From Spirochaetaceae bacterium (GTDB lineage Bacteria; Spirochaetota; Spirochaetia; DSM-27196; SKKC01), in assembly GCA_007128315.1 (NCBI GenBank), contig SKXQ01000060.1:1-61597 (forward strand): a stretch of 61,597 nt of DNA, given 5' to 3'. The notes under the pieces are model-generated. The model ran no database searches and was not told where the DNA came from. It saw only the letters and a list, made by a program, of their open reading frames with translations. Shown in pieces: positions 24,063 to 33,595 of the stretch (position 1 is the first letter of the stretch; every line of letters starts with the position of its first letter). The translations under genes and the position numbers were made by a program.

Positions 24063-26176
24063 TGGCTTCACGAAAGCAGCGATACACACGGGCGACCGTT
24101 ATTGGTCTCTCAGTCATGGTGTTTGCGCTTGCAGTCGTTCTTGGCGGTGCATTTGAAGGTGCGGAGCTCGCGTCGTGGGACTGGCGTACACAGATGTTCG
24201 CCGGTTCGGTAGGAGGTGACGAGGTCATCATTATAGAGGTGAGCGAATCGGATCTTGAGTTCGTAGAAGATGAGTTTGCACAGAGCTGGCCCTGGCCCCG
24301 GGTGTTCTACGGAGCAATAACCGATTTCATGGCGCGGGCAGATGTGAGTTCGCTCACGTTCGATGTGCTGTTTATTGATCCCTCCCGGGCAGGTGTATGG
24401 GACGATGAAGACTTTGCTGAAGCGCTGCGATCCCAGGAAAGGAACGTTATGGCCGTCGCGCTGGGTACCGAGTCCGGGCGTTCCGATCAGTGGCCGGATG
24501 TTCTGCATGATCGTGGGGTTCCGGTGACTGAAGAACTGCGCGCACGGGTCAGATCCTTCGCCCGCGCGAGTTTTCCACAGGAAGAGATTGCCGCAGCCTC
24601 GGGAATCCTCTCGAACGTCGTAATTGCGTCCGATCGGGACGGGGTGTATCGCCGGGCGCAGCCGTACTACCGCTTCGATGACCGAATGCTTCCGGCACCT
24701 GCTATCGCCGCCTTGTCGCTTGAAACCGGTGCTCTTCAGTTACCGGTGTTTTCGCGTCGGTCACTGTCATTTTCCGGGATAGACATCCCACTGGACGCCG
24801 ATGGGAACATGGTCGTTCGATTTGACCGGCGTACTCAGGATCGCACCCGTCTGAGTGCCGCTGCGGTCATACAAAGCGAACTTCTGCTACGTGAGGGTGA
24901 TGAACCCGTTATTGCGCCCGAAGAGCTCGCCGGAGCACACGTCATTGTCGGTCTTACCGCTCCCGGTCTTTTTGACCAGCGGCCCCTCCCGATCGGAGGT
25001 CAGACGAGCGGAGTCGAGTTTCACGCGGCAATGCTCGAGAATATCCTGAACCGGAGCTTCGTTCGAGTCCCGCCTGCAACCTTTACTGCCGTCTATGCGG
25101 TTCTGCTCGGAGGGGCTGCCGCGGTCGCCACAACATTGGGAGCGACAGCGCTCTGGTCGGTGATCGCGCTTGTTCTCTGGACCATCGTACCGGTTGCTGT
25201 ATCGCTTGCAGCGTTTCTGTCGGGTGTCTGGATACCAGTCGTTGTTCCGTTGACGGTGTCGTTCGTCGGAGCTCTGGCGGCCGGTGGGGCAAACTACGCT
25301 ACGGAGGGCAAAGAGCGGCGCTTTATCCGAAACGCATTCAGCCAGTATCTGAGCCCTGCTGTCATCGAGCGCCTGGTCGCGGATCCTGATCGGCTCAAAC
25401 TCGGTGGCGAGCGACGCGAGATTACGATCTTCTTCTCCGACCTTCAGGGGTTCACCAGCCTCAGCGAGGGGCTCACGCCGGATGCGTTGACGGCGCTCCT
25501 GAACGATTATCTCAGCGAGATGACCGATATCATTCAGGGGGAAGGAGGGACCGTGGACAAGTACGAGGGTGATGCGATCATTGCTTTCTGGAATGCACCA
25601 ATGGATATACCCGATCATCCTGTGTGCGGCGTTCGCGCTGCACTACGATGCCAGGAACGGCTCGCGGAGTTGAGACCCGTGTTTCGGGAACGTACAGGGA
25701 CTGATCTTCTTATGCGTATCGGAATGAATACCGGTGCTGCAATCGTTGGTAACCTCGGAAGCCGTACCCGCTTTGACTACACCATGCTCGGGGACGCGGT
25801 TAATCTTGGTGCCCGCCTCGAAGGCGTGAACAAGCAGTTCGGAACGTATACGATGATATCGGAAATGACCGCGAGACAGCTGCGCGACGAGTTTGCGCTC
25901 AGAGAACTCGGAAGGGTCGGTGTTGTCGGGCGCGCCGAGGCGGTGCGCATTTTCCAGCCAATGAGACATGAGGTCTATGAAAATGGACGGACCGTATACG
26001 AAACGTTTGCCCGAGCGCTACAAGCCTATTACGCTGGAGACTTCGAGGATGCGGCGAAACTGTTTGCATCCCTGCCCGATGATCCACCGGCGGTTTCATA
26101 TTCCAGGCGCTGCGAGGCACTCATGAATGATCCTCCGGAACCCTGGAACGGTGTCTGGGTCATGGACAGCAAGTAG
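24062..26176 (+). CDS. CHASE2-domain class III adenylate cyclase
   Basis: 704 residues. One N-terminal helix, an extracytoplasmic CHASE2 sensor (about 40-330, with DVLFIDPSRAGVWDDEDFA), three closely spaced membrane helices (about 340-420) and a C-terminal cyclase domain (about 450-640). Catalytic residues are present: the metal-binding Asp in IFFSDLQGFT, the second in YEGDAIIAFWN, and transition-state Asn/Arg in GDAVNLGARLEG. Lys in VDKYEGD and Asp in TMLGDAV favour ATP over GTP. A TPR-like tail follows (AYYAGDFEDAAKLF). It should report an envelope signal as cAMP. Translationally coupled to the M48 gene. Confidence 0.93.
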   Translation: MASRKQRYTRATVIGLSVMVFALAVVLGGAFEGAELASWDWRTQMFAGSVGGDEVIIIEVSESDLEFVEDEFAQSWPWPRVFYGAITDFMARADVSSLTFDVLFIDPSRAGVWDDEDFAEALRSQERNVMAVALGTESGRSDQWPDVLHDRGVPVTEELRARVRSFARASFPQEEIAAASGILSNVVIASDRDGVYRRAQPYYRFDDRMLPAPAIAALSLETGALQLPVFSRRSLSFSGIDIPLDADGNMVVRFDRRTQDRTRLSAAAVIQSELLLREGDEPVIAPEELAGAHVIVGLTAPGLFDQRPLPIGGQTSGVEFHAAMLENILNRSFVRVPPATFTAVYAVLLGGAAAVATTLGATALWSVIALVLWTIVPVAVSLAAFLSGVWIPVVVPLTVSFVGALAAGGANYATEGKERRFIRNAFSQYLSPAVIERLVADPDRLKLGGERREITIFFSDLQGFTSLSEGLTPDALTALLNDYLSEMTDIIQGEGGTVDKYEGDAIIAFWNAPMDIPDHPVCGVRAALRCQERLAELRPVFRERTGTDLLMRIGMNTGAAIVGNLGSRTRFDYTMLGDAVNLGARLEGVNKQFGTYTMISEMTARQLRDEFALRELGRVGVVGRAEAVRIFQPMRHEVYENGRTVYETFARALQAYYAGDFEDAAKLFASLPDDPPAVSYSRRCEALMNDPPEPWNGVWVMDSK

Positions 26177-26224
26177 TGAGTATTCGTTTCCGATCCCGGA
26201 AAGACGTGAGGAGGCTGTGCTGCT

Positions 26225-27316
26225 ATGAACATTAAGCCCGTTGAACAGTGCCGATGGGATGAGGTCTCGCTGGGGGAGATCATGCTCCGTCTGGATCCTG
26301 GTGATACACGCGTGCGTACCGCGCGTTCGTTCAGGGTCTGGGAAGGAGGCGGTGAGTATAACGTTGCTCGCGGGCTCAGGAAGTGCTTCGGGCTTCGGAC
26401 GGCCGTCGTTACCGCCATCCCCGAAAACGAGGTCGGCAGGCTTCTGGAGGATCTTATCCTGCAGGGTGGCGTCGCAACAGATTATATACAGTGGGTCCCC
26501 TACGATGGGATAGGTGAGAACGTGCGTGTCGGTTTGAACTTCACGGAACGGGGTTTTGGCGTGCGGGGCGCGGTCGGGACGTCGGATCGTGCCCGCAGTG
26601 CCGCGGCCGCCATGAAACCGGAAGATATAGACTGGAAGGGGCTTTTCGCAGATCAGGGTGTTCGATGGTTTCACTGCGGGGGTATTTTTGCTGCGCTCAG
26701 CGGATCGGCACCGGAGGTCATTCTCGCGGCGATGGAAGCGGCACGTGACGCGGGTACTATCATCAGTTATGACTTGAACTATCGTCCGAGCCTGTGGAAA
26801 CGGCTTGGCGGGCAGGAAGCGGCACAGAAGATCAATCGACACATTGCCACCTACGTAGATGTCATGATCGGCAACGAAGAAGACTTTACCGCTTGTCTCG
26901 GATACGAGGTCGAAGGTGTGGACGATAACCTGACAGCCCTTGAACACGCAGGCTTTAAACGCATGATCGAGCGCGTTACCGCCGATTATCCGAACCTCAG
27001 CGCGGTCGCAACGACGCTCCGAGGCGTGCACACTGCCACGGTAAACGACTGGGCTGCCATATTGTGGAGTGAAGGGGCTTTTCACGTCTCCAGTCAGCGC
27101 GAGCGGCTTGAAATATACGACAGGGTCGGTGGTGGCGACAGTTTTGCGAGTGGTCTTATTTACGGTTTCCTGACCGGACTGGAGCCGTCTGAAGCACTCG
27201 AGTACGGGGCCGCTCACGGGGCGCTGGCGATGACGACACCAGGTGATACGTCAATGGCAAGTCTCGTCGAGGTAAAACGCATGGTCGCAGGTGCCGGAGC
27301 CCGCGTGATCCGCTGA
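26225..27316 (+). CDS. PfkB-family sugar kinase, 2-keto-3-deoxygluconate kinase-like
   Basis: 363 residues. The ribokinase-fold signatures are GEIMLRLDP near the start, WEGGGEYNVARGL (substrate loop) and VGGGDSFASGLIYGF with the catalytic Asp and anion hole. ISYDLNYRPSLWK matches the DxNxRxxLW motif of KDG kinases. KDG kinase phosphorylates 2-dehydro-3-deoxy-D-gluconate from pectin or uronate breakdown. It has a GAGGAG site upstream. No other uronate gene is nearby, so the exact sugar is uncertain. Confidence 0.82.
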   Translation: MNIKPVEQCRWDEVSLGEIMLRLDPGDTRVRTARSFRVWEGGGEYNVARGLRKCFGLRTAVVTAIPENEVGRLLEDLILQGGVATDYIQWVPYDGIGENVRVGLNFTERGFGVRGAVGTSDRARSAAAAMKPEDIDWKGLFADQGVRWFHCGGIFAALSGSAPEVILAAMEAARDAGTIISYDLNYRPSLWKRLGGQEAAQKINRHIATYVDVMIGNEEDFTACLGYEVEGVDDNLTALEHAGFKRMIERVTADYPNLSAVATTLRGVHTATVNDWAAILWSEGAFHVSSQRERLEIYDRVGGGDSFASGLIYGFLTGLEPSEALEYGAAHGALAMTTPGDTSMASLVEVKRMVAGAGARVIR

Positions 27317-27358
27317 GCGCTTTGCTCAGGAACCCTAAAAAGGGTACAACAGTCACTC

Positions 27359-28639
27359 ATGGAACACTTCCCTGATCAGGAATCATATGAAGCCTGGCTG
27401 GACCGGAGTTGTCGGCTCCCGGACGGCTTTCGGGTTTCAAGCGGCTCTCTGACTTTCGTCCCGCGCGAGCGGCCGACCCTTGAGCCGTATCGCATGAACA
27501 TGAGCATGATCCTGCTCGATGAACCAACCGACATGTTCGCGGGTATGTGCACCCGCAACGCGATTGTCGGTGCACCTGTTGTCATCGCGCGCGAACTGCT
27601 CCAGGGCAGACAGACACAGGGTGTCATTGTGAATAACCGTATCTCAAACGTCTGTGCACCGGACGGCATCGAGGATGCCCACCGGGTACAGGAAGCAACT
27701 GCGGCCCGGATCGGCTGTGATCCGACACTGATTTTTCCTGTCAGTACCGGAATCATCGGCTGGAAACTGCCGGTCGACGATATGCTCGAAGCGCTCCCTG
27801 CGGTCTGTGGTGGTCTTCAGCGATACGGTGCACGAGAATTCGCTCAGGGAATAATGACGACTGACCGGTACCCCAAGATGGCTCATGCCGAGGTCGGGAA
27901 TGGACGTATCCTCGGCATAGCCAAAGGTGCAGGCATGGTGGAGCCGGATCTTGCTACGATGCTCGTGTTCATTATGACGGACATACGCGTGGAGCGAGCG
28001 AAGCTTCGGGCGGTGTTTGCTGACGCAGTTGATCGGAGCTTCAACCACATCTCAATCGATTCCGACCAGAGTACGAGTGACATGGCCCTTCTCCTCAGTT
28101 CCGGCGCAGCCGGGACGGCCGATGATGCCGCGTTTGCGAGCGCACTTTGTGAGGTCTGCCGGACACTGTCCTTACAGGTTGTACGAAATGGTGAGGGTAC
28201 AGCGCACGTCATCGAGGTCACGGTATCCGGACTCTCAACCGAGTCTGCCTGCCGAGCGGCAGGCAAAGCGGTCGTCAACAGTCCGCTGATCAAGACGGCG
28301 ATTTACGGGAACGATCCGAATGTTGGTCGCATCGTCGGTGCGCTTGGAGATCATGCCTCGCGCGAAGGAATACCGGTGCAGGTGGAACTGCTCGAAATCC
28401 GCATTGGCGGAGAGCTCGTGTTCGCTCGGGGCAGCTTTCGCCTTGACCGCGAAAAGGAGATTACTCTATCCTCCTACCTGTCGAAAGCGGCCATGAATCC
28501 ACGTGTACGGGGATATCCTCAGCATGACCTTTGTGTGCAGATATCTATAGATTTCGGGCTGGGCCCGGCTGAATCAACCGTCTGGGGCAGCGATTTGTCT
28601 GACGAATACGTGCATGAGAACGCCGATTACCGAACATAG
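27359..28639 (+). CDS. argJ: Glutamate N-acetyltransferase ArgJ
   Basis: 426 residues. ArgJ moves the acetyl group from N-acetylornithine to glutamate and may also use acetyl-CoA. It is made as a precursor cut before a Thr nucleophile: here GIAKGAGMVEPDLATML, with the Thr near residue 200. Other blocks are CTRNAIVGAPV, VSTGIIGWKLP, DSDQSTSDM and a late IYGNDPNVGRIVGALG. The N-terminal oxyanion segment reads VVNNRISNVCAPDG, a departure from the usual NSGNANACTG, so activity or substrate may differ. No other arginine gene is adjacent; moxR starts ten bases later. Confidence 0.88.
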   Translation: MEHFPDQESYEAWLDRSCRLPDGFRVSSGSLTFVPRERPTLEPYRMNMSMILLDEPTDMFAGMCTRNAIVGAPVVIARELLQGRQTQGVIVNNRISNVCAPDGIEDAHRVQEATAARIGCDPTLIFPVSTGIIGWKLPVDDMLEALPAVCGGLQRYGAREFAQGIMTTDRYPKMAHAEVGNGRILGIAKGAGMVEPDLATMLVFIMTDIRVERAKLRAVFADAVDRSFNHISIDSDQSTSDMALLLSSGAAGTADDAAFASALCEVCRTLSLQVVRNGEGTAHVIEVTVSGLSTESACRAAGKAVVNSPLIKTAIYGNDPNVGRIVGALGDHASREGIPVQVELLEIRIGGELVFARGSFRLDREKEITLSSYLSKAAMNPRVRGYPQHDLCVQISIDFGLGPAESTVWGSDLSDEYVHENADYRT

Positions 28640-28648
28640 GACGGTCAA

Positions 28649-29710
28649 GTGGAACAACACGATACAGGTGGAACAGTCGAGCAGTCAGATATTCGCAGAA
28701 ATCACCCAGCCGAAGCTGATCGGCAGGACAGGGCAGGGCAGGAGTTCAAGGCTCAGGTCAAACGAGCCGGCGAACAGATTGCAGCGGTACGAACAGAGCT
28801 CGCCCGCTCCATAATCGGACAACAGAGTATGATCGACGGGTTGCTCATGGGGCTCTTTGTCGGTGGACACGTCATGCTCGAAGGTGTACCCGGACTTGCC
28901 AAGACTCGTGCGGTGACGAGCCTTTCCGACGTTCTCGACCTCTCCTTCAAGCGGGTTCAGTTCACGCCGGATCTGCTCCCGGCCGACCTGACGGGAAGTC
29001 TTGTTTTCCGACAGCAGACTGGTGACTTCGTTCCCCGGAAAGGACCGGTGTTTTCGAACATCGTGCTGGCAGACGAGATCAACCGGGCGCCGGCTAAAGT
29101 TCAGTCGGCACTTCTGGAAGCGATGCAGGAACGACAGGTCACAATCGGTGATACGACATATCCCTTGCCTGATCCGTTTTTCGTGCTTGCCACACAAAAT
29201 CCCATCGAGCAGGAAGGCACGTATCCGCTTCCGGAGGCGCAGCTTGACCGTTTCGTTCTGAAACTCAAGGTCGAGTATCCCACAGCCGAAGAAGAACTCG
29301 CGATTCTCCGTAGAATCGGGAACGAACAGCGCATCTCTCTGAAACATGTCCTGTATAAACCCGATCTGAAAAGCATTCGTGATGTCGCTGCACGCGTTGC
29401 GATGGATCAGCGCATCGAACAGTACATTGTCCGCCTCGTACTTGCGAGTCGCCAGACAGGTCAGTCAGTGGCGCGCTTCAGTCGACACATCGATTTTGGA
29501 GCCAGTCCCCGCGCCACGATCTTTCTGTATCGCTGCGCAAAAGTACAGGCCCTGTTTTCAGGTCGCAGCTACGTCGTGCCCGAGGATGTGAAGGCTGTGG
29601 CACACATGGTTTTGCGGCATCGGATTGTGCTGAGTTACGAGGCTGAATCGGAAGAGCTGTCGACGGATGATGTCATTTCGCAGCTTCTGCAGGTAGTTCC
29701 GGTTCCCTGA
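28649..29710 (+). CDS. MoxR-family AAA+ ATPase
   Basis: 353 residues. After a charged, probably flexible 45-residue N-terminus come the MoxR blocks: Walker A region LEGVPGLAKTR, FTPDLLPADLTGS, Walker B IVLADEINRAPAKVQSALLEAMQE, sensor LATQNPIEQEGTYPLPEAQLDRF. MoxR proteins act as chaperones with VWA-domain partners, encoded here just downstream. Starts at GTG. First gene of the Bat operon, with the stop two bases before the DUF58 gene. Confidence 0.93.
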   Translation: MEQHDTGGTVEQSDIRRNHPAEADRQDRAGQEFKAQVKRAGEQIAAVRTELARSIIGQQSMIDGLLMGLFVGGHVMLEGVPGLAKTRAVTSLSDVLDLSFKRVQFTPDLLPADLTGSLVFRQQTGDFVPRKGPVFSNIVLADEINRAPAKVQSALLEAMQERQVTIGDTTYPLPDPFFVLATQNPIEQEGTYPLPEAQLDRFVLKLKVEYPTAEEELAILRRIGNEQRISLKHVLYKPDLKSIRDVAARVAMDQRIEQYIVRLVLASRQTGQSVARFSRHIDFGASPRATIFLYRCAKVQALFSGRSYVVPEDVKAVAHMVLRHRIVLSYEAESEELSTDDVISQLLQVVPVP

Positions 29711-29712
29711 TA

Positions 29713-30591
29713 ATGGCACGCACCGACTCCGACTACGCACGGCTTATTCAACGGGTCCGACGTCTCGAACTTACCTCGAATCGACTCATCGACAACCTTT
29801 TCAGCGGGCAGTATCGGTCGGTGTTTCGTGGTCCGGGGATAGAGTTCGACGAGGTGCGTGAATATTCGGACGGGGATGATGCACGTCTGATTGACTGGAA
29901 CGTGACATCGCGAATGGATCGCGCGTTCTCGAAAACCTATAGAGAAGAGCGCGAAATGCTTCTGTTTCTCCTGGTCGACGTCTCGGGTAGTCTGCGGCCC
30001 TTTGAAGGCATGGAAAGCCGCTTCGATACCGAAGCGACGTTGCTTGCATTGATGACGTTTGCCGCGGTTCGAAACAATGACCGCGTTGGGGCAGCGTTTT
30101 TTTCCGACCGTATCGAGCACTGGGTCCCACCGCTGAAGGGAAAAAAGCACGGGCTCAGGATCATACAGGATCTGCTGTCAGTACAGCCACAGGGAAGAGG
30201 TAGCGATCTCTCACTCGCCCTGAGAACCGTTGGTGAATCGCTTCCACGACGTGGCATCTGTGTCGTTCTCAGCGATTTCAAGACCTCAAACTACTATCAG
30301 GAACTCAGGCTCCTTGCACGCAGACACGATACGGTAGCTATTCGGATCGTGGATTCCCTTGACGTGGAGTTTCCGAAATCGGGTATCCTGCAGCTGGAGG
30401 ATCCGGAGAGCGGCCGCGAGATTCTTGCTTCCGGTTCCAGAGCCTATCGTAACGATTATCGCTATTTCTGGCAGATACATCGAAAGCAGTGGCTTCGTGA
30501 ATGCAGTCGACGCGGAGTGTCGGCTCTCGAGGTCCGGACTGATGAAGATCCCGCGCGGCGCCTGATACACTTTTTCAGGCGACGTCGGTAA
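29713..30591 (+). CDS. DUF58 protein (VWA-like partner of MoxR)
   Basis: 292 residues of the DUF58 family: RRLELTSNRLIDNLFSGQYRS, then GIEFDEVREYSDGDDARLIDWNVTSR, the signature block, followed by a VWA-like domain with LLVDVSGSL as a MIDAS-like site and VVLSDFKTSNY. These proteins pair with MoxR. The start is two bases past the moxR stop. Confidence 0.92.
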   Translation: MARTDSDYARLIQRVRRLELTSNRLIDNLFSGQYRSVFRGPGIEFDEVREYSDGDDARLIDWNVTSRMDRAFSKTYREEREMLLFLLVDVSGSLRPFEGMESRFDTEATLLALMTFAAVRNNDRVGAAFFSDRIEHWVPPLKGKKHGLRIIQDLLSVQPQGRGSDLSLALRTVGESLPRRGICVVLSDFKTSNYYQELRLLARRHDTVAIRIVDSLDVEFPKSGILQLEDPESGREILASGSRAYRNDYRYFWQIHRKQWLRECSRRGVSALEVRTDEDPARRLIHFFRRRR

Positions 30592-30604
30592 GTACAGGGA
30601 GACT

Positions 30605-31624
30605 ATGAAGCGTTTTGTCCGGCTATGCAGCATGCTCATCTTGTGTTTGCTGTCCGTTGCATCGCTGACTGCTCGAGACGTCGTCGTGCTGGAGCGCCGC
30701 ATCGTGCCCCCCTCACTCAGGGTCGGGGACCCGGCGGAGTTACGCATAAGACTTATCACCCCGGCGGATGCTGATTTCCGGATACCGGCAACGCTTCCGG
30801 AAACGCAATGGGTGGACGTCTCGTCGGTTCGCATTATCGATCGCGACAACGAAACCGAGGTCGTAATCGGCTTCAACGCGTACCGGACGGGGATCGTCAA
30901 TCTACCGGAAATCGATCTTGATGCGGTACGCCTGCAAACCGGGCAGGCCCGTGTCGAAAGTGTCCTGCCCGAGGACGGGGTTGCTACGATTATGCCCGTA
31001 CGGGGACCGCTGTTTGCCCCGGGTAGTCAGGTTCTGCTTCTGGTAATTCTTGTACTGGTAACGGTAGCGCCGTTCGCCCTGTACCGGGGACTTGTCCATA
31101 CCGCCCGACACGTACATCTGACCATCGCTTCCTGGAAGGAAAATCAGCCGTATCGACGCATAATACGCGTCCTTCGGACGATTCACACCAGGTTCGACAC
31201 GCTCGAACCGAAAAATTTCTACATTGCTCTCATAGATGAGGTGCGTCTGTATCTGAGCGGCCGGCTTGGCGTTGATGTCGTCTCTGCGACGGCCTCTGAG
31301 ATTCCATTCGTCATTCGAGGAAAGATCGCGGATCCGGAGCGGGCCAAACAGCTTGAGTCGATGTTCCGGCAGGCGGACCTTGTGAAATTTGCCGGCGCAA
31401 GCAGTGACAAAGACAAACGGTTTCGGCACTTGATCGTATTCGCCGAAATTGTTGCTTCAATCGAGAAGAAACCCCCGCATAAGGTGGCGCATCGTTCTCA
31501 GCGGCCGCTTCGTAGAAATCTCGTCAGCCTGGCCGGTGAGGAAACAGATACGGAACAGGAGGACTCCCGGAGGCGACTGATTGTTTCCGCGACAGCAGGG
31601 GAGGGGTCCGATGTGGAGCGTTGA
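30605..31624 (+). CDS. BatD-position membrane protein
   Basis: 339 residues. A signal peptide (MKRFVRLCSMLILCLLSVASLTA) is followed by an extracytoplasmic beta-rich part (about 25-130: PPSLRVGDPAELRIRL), one membrane helix (VLLLVILVLVTVAPFALYRG) and a cytoplasmic helical tail with FYIALIDEVRLYLSGRLGVDV. The layout matches BatD or the DUF4381-like proteins of Bat operons. It overlaps the next VWA gene by 14 bp. Assignment rests on layout and position more than on motifs. Confidence 0.65.
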   Translation: MKRFVRLCSMLILCLLSVASLTARDVVVLERRIVPPSLRVGDPAELRIRLITPADADFRIPATLPETQWVDVSSVRIIDRDNETEVVIGFNAYRTGIVNLPEIDLDAVRLQTGQARVESVLPEDGVATIMPVRGPLFAPGSQVLLLVILVLVTVAPFALYRGLVHTARHVHLTIASWKENQPYRRIIRVLRTIHTRFDTLEPKNFYIALIDEVRLYLSGRLGVDVVSATASEIPFVIRGKIADPERAKQLESMFRQADLVKFAGASSDKDKRFRHLIVFAEIVASIEKKPPHKVAHRSQRPLRRNLVSLAGEETDTEQEDSRRRLIVSATAGEGSDVER

Positions 31625-32612
31625 GCGTCCTGCTGTGCTTCTGGTGTTGCTTCTCGTTCCTTTTGCCGTGTACGCATGGCATTTCTGGAGCGGGCGGGGA
31701 GGTAAGATCCGCTTCCCCTTCCACGTCTACGGAAGCAGAGGATTTCGACCTGCACTTGGTGCATTGCACGTTGTGAGATCGATCGGAGCAATCCTGTTCT
31801 GGTTTGGACTTGTTCTTCTCATCGTGGCAGCAAGTGGCCCGATAGAGGTTCAAAACGAGCGGGTTTTTATAGGACGTGGCATTGATATCATGATCGTACT
31901 CGACGAGTCGCCGACCATGGCCGCAACGGATTTCGGTGCTCAGAGTCGTTTCGAGGGCGCTAAGCGAACGATCGTCTCGTTCGTGCAGGCCCGTCCAGGA
32001 GATGCCATAGGGCTCGTGAGTTTCTCACTGGATGCAGCTCTGAGAGTTCCACTGACAACCGATCATTCCATGCTCACAGAACGCCTGCAGGAGCTGCAGA
32101 TCATGGATCTCGGCGACGGTACGGCGATAGGGGATGCGCTGGGGGTCGCTGCGCTTCACCTGCGTAACTCGGATGCACCTTCCCGGGTTATCGTGTTGTT
32201 GAGCGACGGAGTCAACAACGCCGGATTGATTGAACCGGAAGAGGCAGCGGACATAGCGCGGACGCTCGGGATAAGAGTCTATACGATCGGTGTTGGCACG
32301 CAGGCTGAAACGACCCTCGATTTTATCGATCCGGCTACCGGGAGACGGTACCAGGCTGTTATCGATCAGGGTTTTGATGAGGCATTGTTGCGGGATATTG
32401 CACGGAGAACCAGTGGTGTGTACTACCACGCGAGAAGTGAACGCGGGCTTGGCCAGATCCTGGAAACAATTAACAGTCTCGAGACGACAGATCGAAGGAC
32501 CAGATTGTCTGTACGTATTCGACCGCTCGACCGGCAAATTCTGGTCCTTGCGGCATTAGTCCTTTTTGTGTCGTATCTCGTACGTAGTCTGATATTGCGG
32601 GAGGTCCTGTGA
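31611..32612 (+). CDS. VWA-domain membrane protein, BatA-like
   Basis: 333 residues from the ATG after GAGGGG. Two N-terminal membrane helices, a VWA domain and a C-terminal helix. The MIDAS starts IVLDESPTMAATDF, DxSxT instead of DxSxS, so the metal site should still work; the later Thr and Asp are in GDGTAIGDALG and LSDGVNNAGLI. Bat proteins sit in the inner membrane and are linked to stress tolerance in Leptospira and Bacteroides. Its stop overlaps the batB start by four bases. Confidence 0.88.
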   Translation: MWSVERPAVLLVLLLVPFAVYAWHFWSGRGGKIRFPFHVYGSRGFRPALGALHVVRSIGAILFWFGLVLLIVAASGPIEVQNERVFIGRGIDIMIVLDESPTMAATDFGAQSRFEGAKRTIVSFVQARPGDAIGLVSFSLDAALRVPLTTDHSMLTERLQELQIMDLGDGTAIGDALGVAALHLRNSDAPSRVIVLLSDGVNNAGLIEPEEAADIARTLGIRVYTIGVGTQAETTLDFIDPATGRRYQAVIDQGFDEALLRDIARRTSGVYYHARSERGLGQILETINSLETTDRRTRLSVRIRPLDRQILVLAALVLFVSYLVRSLILREVL

Positions 32613-33595
32613 CGTTCAACCATCCCGCAGTTATAGGCTTCACGGTGATTGTCGTTTGTCTGGTATTCCTTTTACAGGTCTTTGTGCTCATCAAAGCACG
32701 GTTTGATCTGCGAATGCTGCTTCATGAGCAGAATACGCGCGCGGTCGAACGCGTGCTGGTCTGGAAGTGGATGCTCGCAACCGTGTTTCTTCTGCTTTCA
32801 ACCGCTTCGGTCGGAGTCGCACTTGCCGGTCCGGAGTTCGGACGAAGGGCGATCGAACGGAACCGAAGTGGACTCGACATCAGTGTCGTAATAGATGTAA
32901 GTCGAAGCATGTATGCATCGGACATCGAACCGAGCAGGCTGCTCGCAAGTCGCGACTTCGTCGCACGACTCCTTACGGATCTGCCGGATTCACGTTTCAG
33001 TCTGACTGTTTTTCGCGGTGCGGCAAGCCGACTCCTGCCGTTGACCCGGGATGATGTGGCAATGCAGTATGCGCTGCAGGCTTTGAGCCCCGACATGATT
33101 ACTACTCCAGGTACCAACATTGCAGACGGTTTACGCGAGGGACGTGCAGCCATACCTTCCGGGAGTAATCGTTTCGCCGCGATTCTTTTACTCAGTGACG
33201 GTGAATCGTTAACGGGTGATGATCGTGCGGCTGCGCGTGTACTCGCGGACGCACGCATACCCGTTCTCGCCGTAGGTGTCGGGTCGATGGAAGGCAGTAC
33301 GATTCGATTGCCCGACGGCGAGCTCATTCGGGATGTGTCGGGTAACACAGTCGAAAGCGTTCTCGACGAGAATAATCTGCGCCGGATGGCCGAACTCACA
33401 CAGGGGGTATACGTGAGGATCGATGAGCCTGATGCCTACGACACCATCCGTCGCTACCTTTTGGCTCACAGGGAGGGGGACGTTGCGTTTGTCGAGGAAG
33501 CAGTAAGAAGGTCGTCCAGCTTTGCCGGTCTGTCGGTAGTGTTCTTGTTTATGTATCTCAGTGTAAGGGTGATCCGATGGCGAAATCTGTTCTGA
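32609..33595 (+). CDS. VWA-domain membrane protein, BatB-like
   Basis: 328 residues, paralogue of the preceding gene. Two N-terminal helices, then a VWA domain with a canonical MIDAS (VVIDVSRSMYASDI), TTPGTNIADGLREG and LLLSDGESLTGDD, and a final membrane helix. Starts at GTG, overlapping the batA-like stop (GTGA). The 3' end overlaps the TPR gene by 19 bp. The pair probably forms a membrane complex loaded by MoxR. Confidence 0.9.
   Translation: MTFNHPAVIGFTVIVVCLVFLLQVFVLIKARFDLRMLLHEQNTRAVERVLVWKWMLATVFLLLSTASVGVALAGPEFGRRAIERNRSGLDISVVIDVSRSMYASDIEPSRLLASRDFVARLLTDLPDSRFSLTVFRGAASRLLPLTRDDVAMQYALQALSPDMITTPGTNIADGLREGRAAIPSGSNRFAAILLLSDGESLTGDDRAAARVLADARIPVLAVGVGSMEGSTIRLPDGELIRDVSGNTVESVLDENNLRRMAELTQGVYVRIDEPDAYDTIRRYLLAHREGDVAFVEEAVRRSSSFAGLSVVFLFMYLSVRVIRWRNLF

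Noticed and set aside
26096-27217. Minus-strand 373-residue frame over the sugar kinase
   Set aside because: The plus-strand kinase has clear catalytic motifs; this frame has none.
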